64,000 bases of DNA from Bauldia sp963759235 (GTDB taxonomy: Bacteria > Pseudomonadota > Alphaproteobacteria > Rhizobiales > Kaistiaceae), in the NCBI GenBank assembly GCA_963759235.1, contig CAVWYO010000002.1:1-64000 (forward strand), read 5' to 3'. Shown piece by piece: positions 63,591-64,000 of this stretch (the stretch's first letter is position 1; every line of letters begins with the position of its first letter). A model generated the notes under the pieces. It was not told where the DNA came from. It made no database searches and saw only the letters and a list, made by a program, of their open reading frames with translations. Made by a program: the position numbers and the translations under genes.

Positions 63591-64000
63591 GTGACACGAC
63601 GGGTTCAACTGCCGGTTTCGGTCGTCCTGGCCCTGGTCGTGAGCGGCTGTGTGCAAACTACCACGGGAAACCTCGAGAAGTCGGCAGTAGCGCCCGGCAC
63701 GCCTCTGGTCCTGAACACGGCACCGGCGGCCGGCTCGCCGGCTACGGCGGCCGACCCAGGGGCTCCGGCCGCATCCGTCGCCAGCGCTCCGCCGGCCTCG
63801 CCCAACGCCGCGCCGACTCCGGTCGTGTCGGCGCCCGCACCCGCACCGGCGGCCTCGGCGACGCCGGTCGTGGCGAGCACTCCGGCGCCCGGCGCGGTTC
63901 CGGAGCCTCCGCCATTGCCGGGCAGCGGGCCGGTCGGCAGGCTGCAGACATCCAACGAATTCCCCAATATCAACGTGGCGCCGAAGGAGCCCGGCGGCAC
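63591..64000 (+). CDS. Pro/Ala-rich lipoprotein, 3' end outside the window
   Basis: GTG at 63591 opens a frame that stays open to the window edge (136 codons). The N-terminus MTRRVQLPVSVVLALVVSGC is a lipoprotein leader with lipobox LVVSGC. The next 100 residues are a low-complexity Pro/Ala/Ser/Thr linker (for example SAPAPAPAASATPVVASTPA) without a domain. The last residues TSNEFPNINVAPKEPGG look like the start of a folded part. It is divergent from phaC with a 105-bp gap. The family cannot be named from this piece. Confidence 0.75.
   Translation, partial: MTRRVQLPVSVVLALVVSGCVQTTTGNLEKSAVAPGTPLVLNTAPAAGSPATAADPGAPAASVASAPPASPNAAPTPVVSAPAPAPAASATPVVASTPAPGAVPEPPPLPGSGPVGRLQTSNEFPNINVAPKEPGG

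Noticed and set aside
63605..64000. Minus-strand frame at the right edge
   Set aside because: Its Gly/Ala-rich text is the complement of the Pro/Ala linker of the plus-strand lipoprotein, which has a proper lipobox leader.

Overview
The window is high-GC chromosomal DNA of an alphaproteobacterium, most likely a member of the Hyphomicrobiales. The signs are a DUF2865 protein, a FrcB-like sugar-binding protein, VPLPA/PEP-CTERM proteins, FnrL/FixK-type TTGAC-N4-GTCAA boxes, a class I PHA synthase and alphaproteobacterial intergenic palindromes. No rRNA, tRNA or CRISPR was seen.

Region 1 (1-4.8 kb) is an insertion-sequence graveyard: a decayed IS630 element flanked by TA, then an IS256-family transposase relic split by a complete IS66 element with a clean 8-bp target duplication. 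Region 2 (4.8-9.3 kb) holds four secreted proteins with C-terminal VPLPA/PEP-CTERM sorting signals and an ExeA-like ATPase. In two of the four the sorting signal is cut off, by a frameshift or by an amber codon. Region 3 (9.3-17.7 kb) carries a frameshifted trypsin-like protease and the dTDP-L-rhamnose genes (rfbA, rfbB, rfbC, rfbD). A 4-kb accessory island lies between rfbA and rfbB, with a Rad52-type recombinase fused to an HNH-like domain, a Gp157-like protein, a small HTH protein, two unknown genes, an IS3 relic and the first codons of a second rfbA.

Region 4 (17.8-25.3 kb) has a DUF2865 protein and a carbohydrate module: SAF-domain oxidoreductase, ROK regulator, sugar-binding protein, PfkB kinase and an aldolase-like enzyme. 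No ABC permease or ATPase accompanies it. Region 5 (25.4-35.8 kb) is a group 3b [NiFe]-hydrogenase operon (beta, cyclic-nucleotide-binding protein, gamma, delta, alpha, protease, short HypA-like protein, HypF, HypC, HypD, HypE). HypB is absent. Region 6 (36-46 kb) has an ABC exporter (HlyD, FtsX-type permease, ATPase), then AhpD-like protein, PEP synthase, a fused phosphotransferase/ATPase and a second PfkB kinase. FNR/FixK-like boxes precede the hydrogenase operon and lie between the exporter and the PEP synthase operon, so regions 5 and 6 look like one low-oxygen redox and energy island.

Region 7 (46-64 kb) is mainly core: CcdA, GlmU, a winged-helix/TPR regulator, a YHS protein, GlmS, a DUF502 protein, RecG, an ArsR-SRPBCC pair with twin operators, a Bcr/CflA transporter, a lytic transglycosylase, a PNPOx-like protein, an F420-reductase-like protein, PHA synthase and the start of a Pro/Ala-rich lipoprotein.

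Eight single-base frameshifts interrupt otherwise well-conserved genes (five in rfbA, one each in rfbD, the protease and the ABC permease). All are best explained as one-base insertions, several in short homopolymers, so sequencing or assembly error must be separated from real gene decay.
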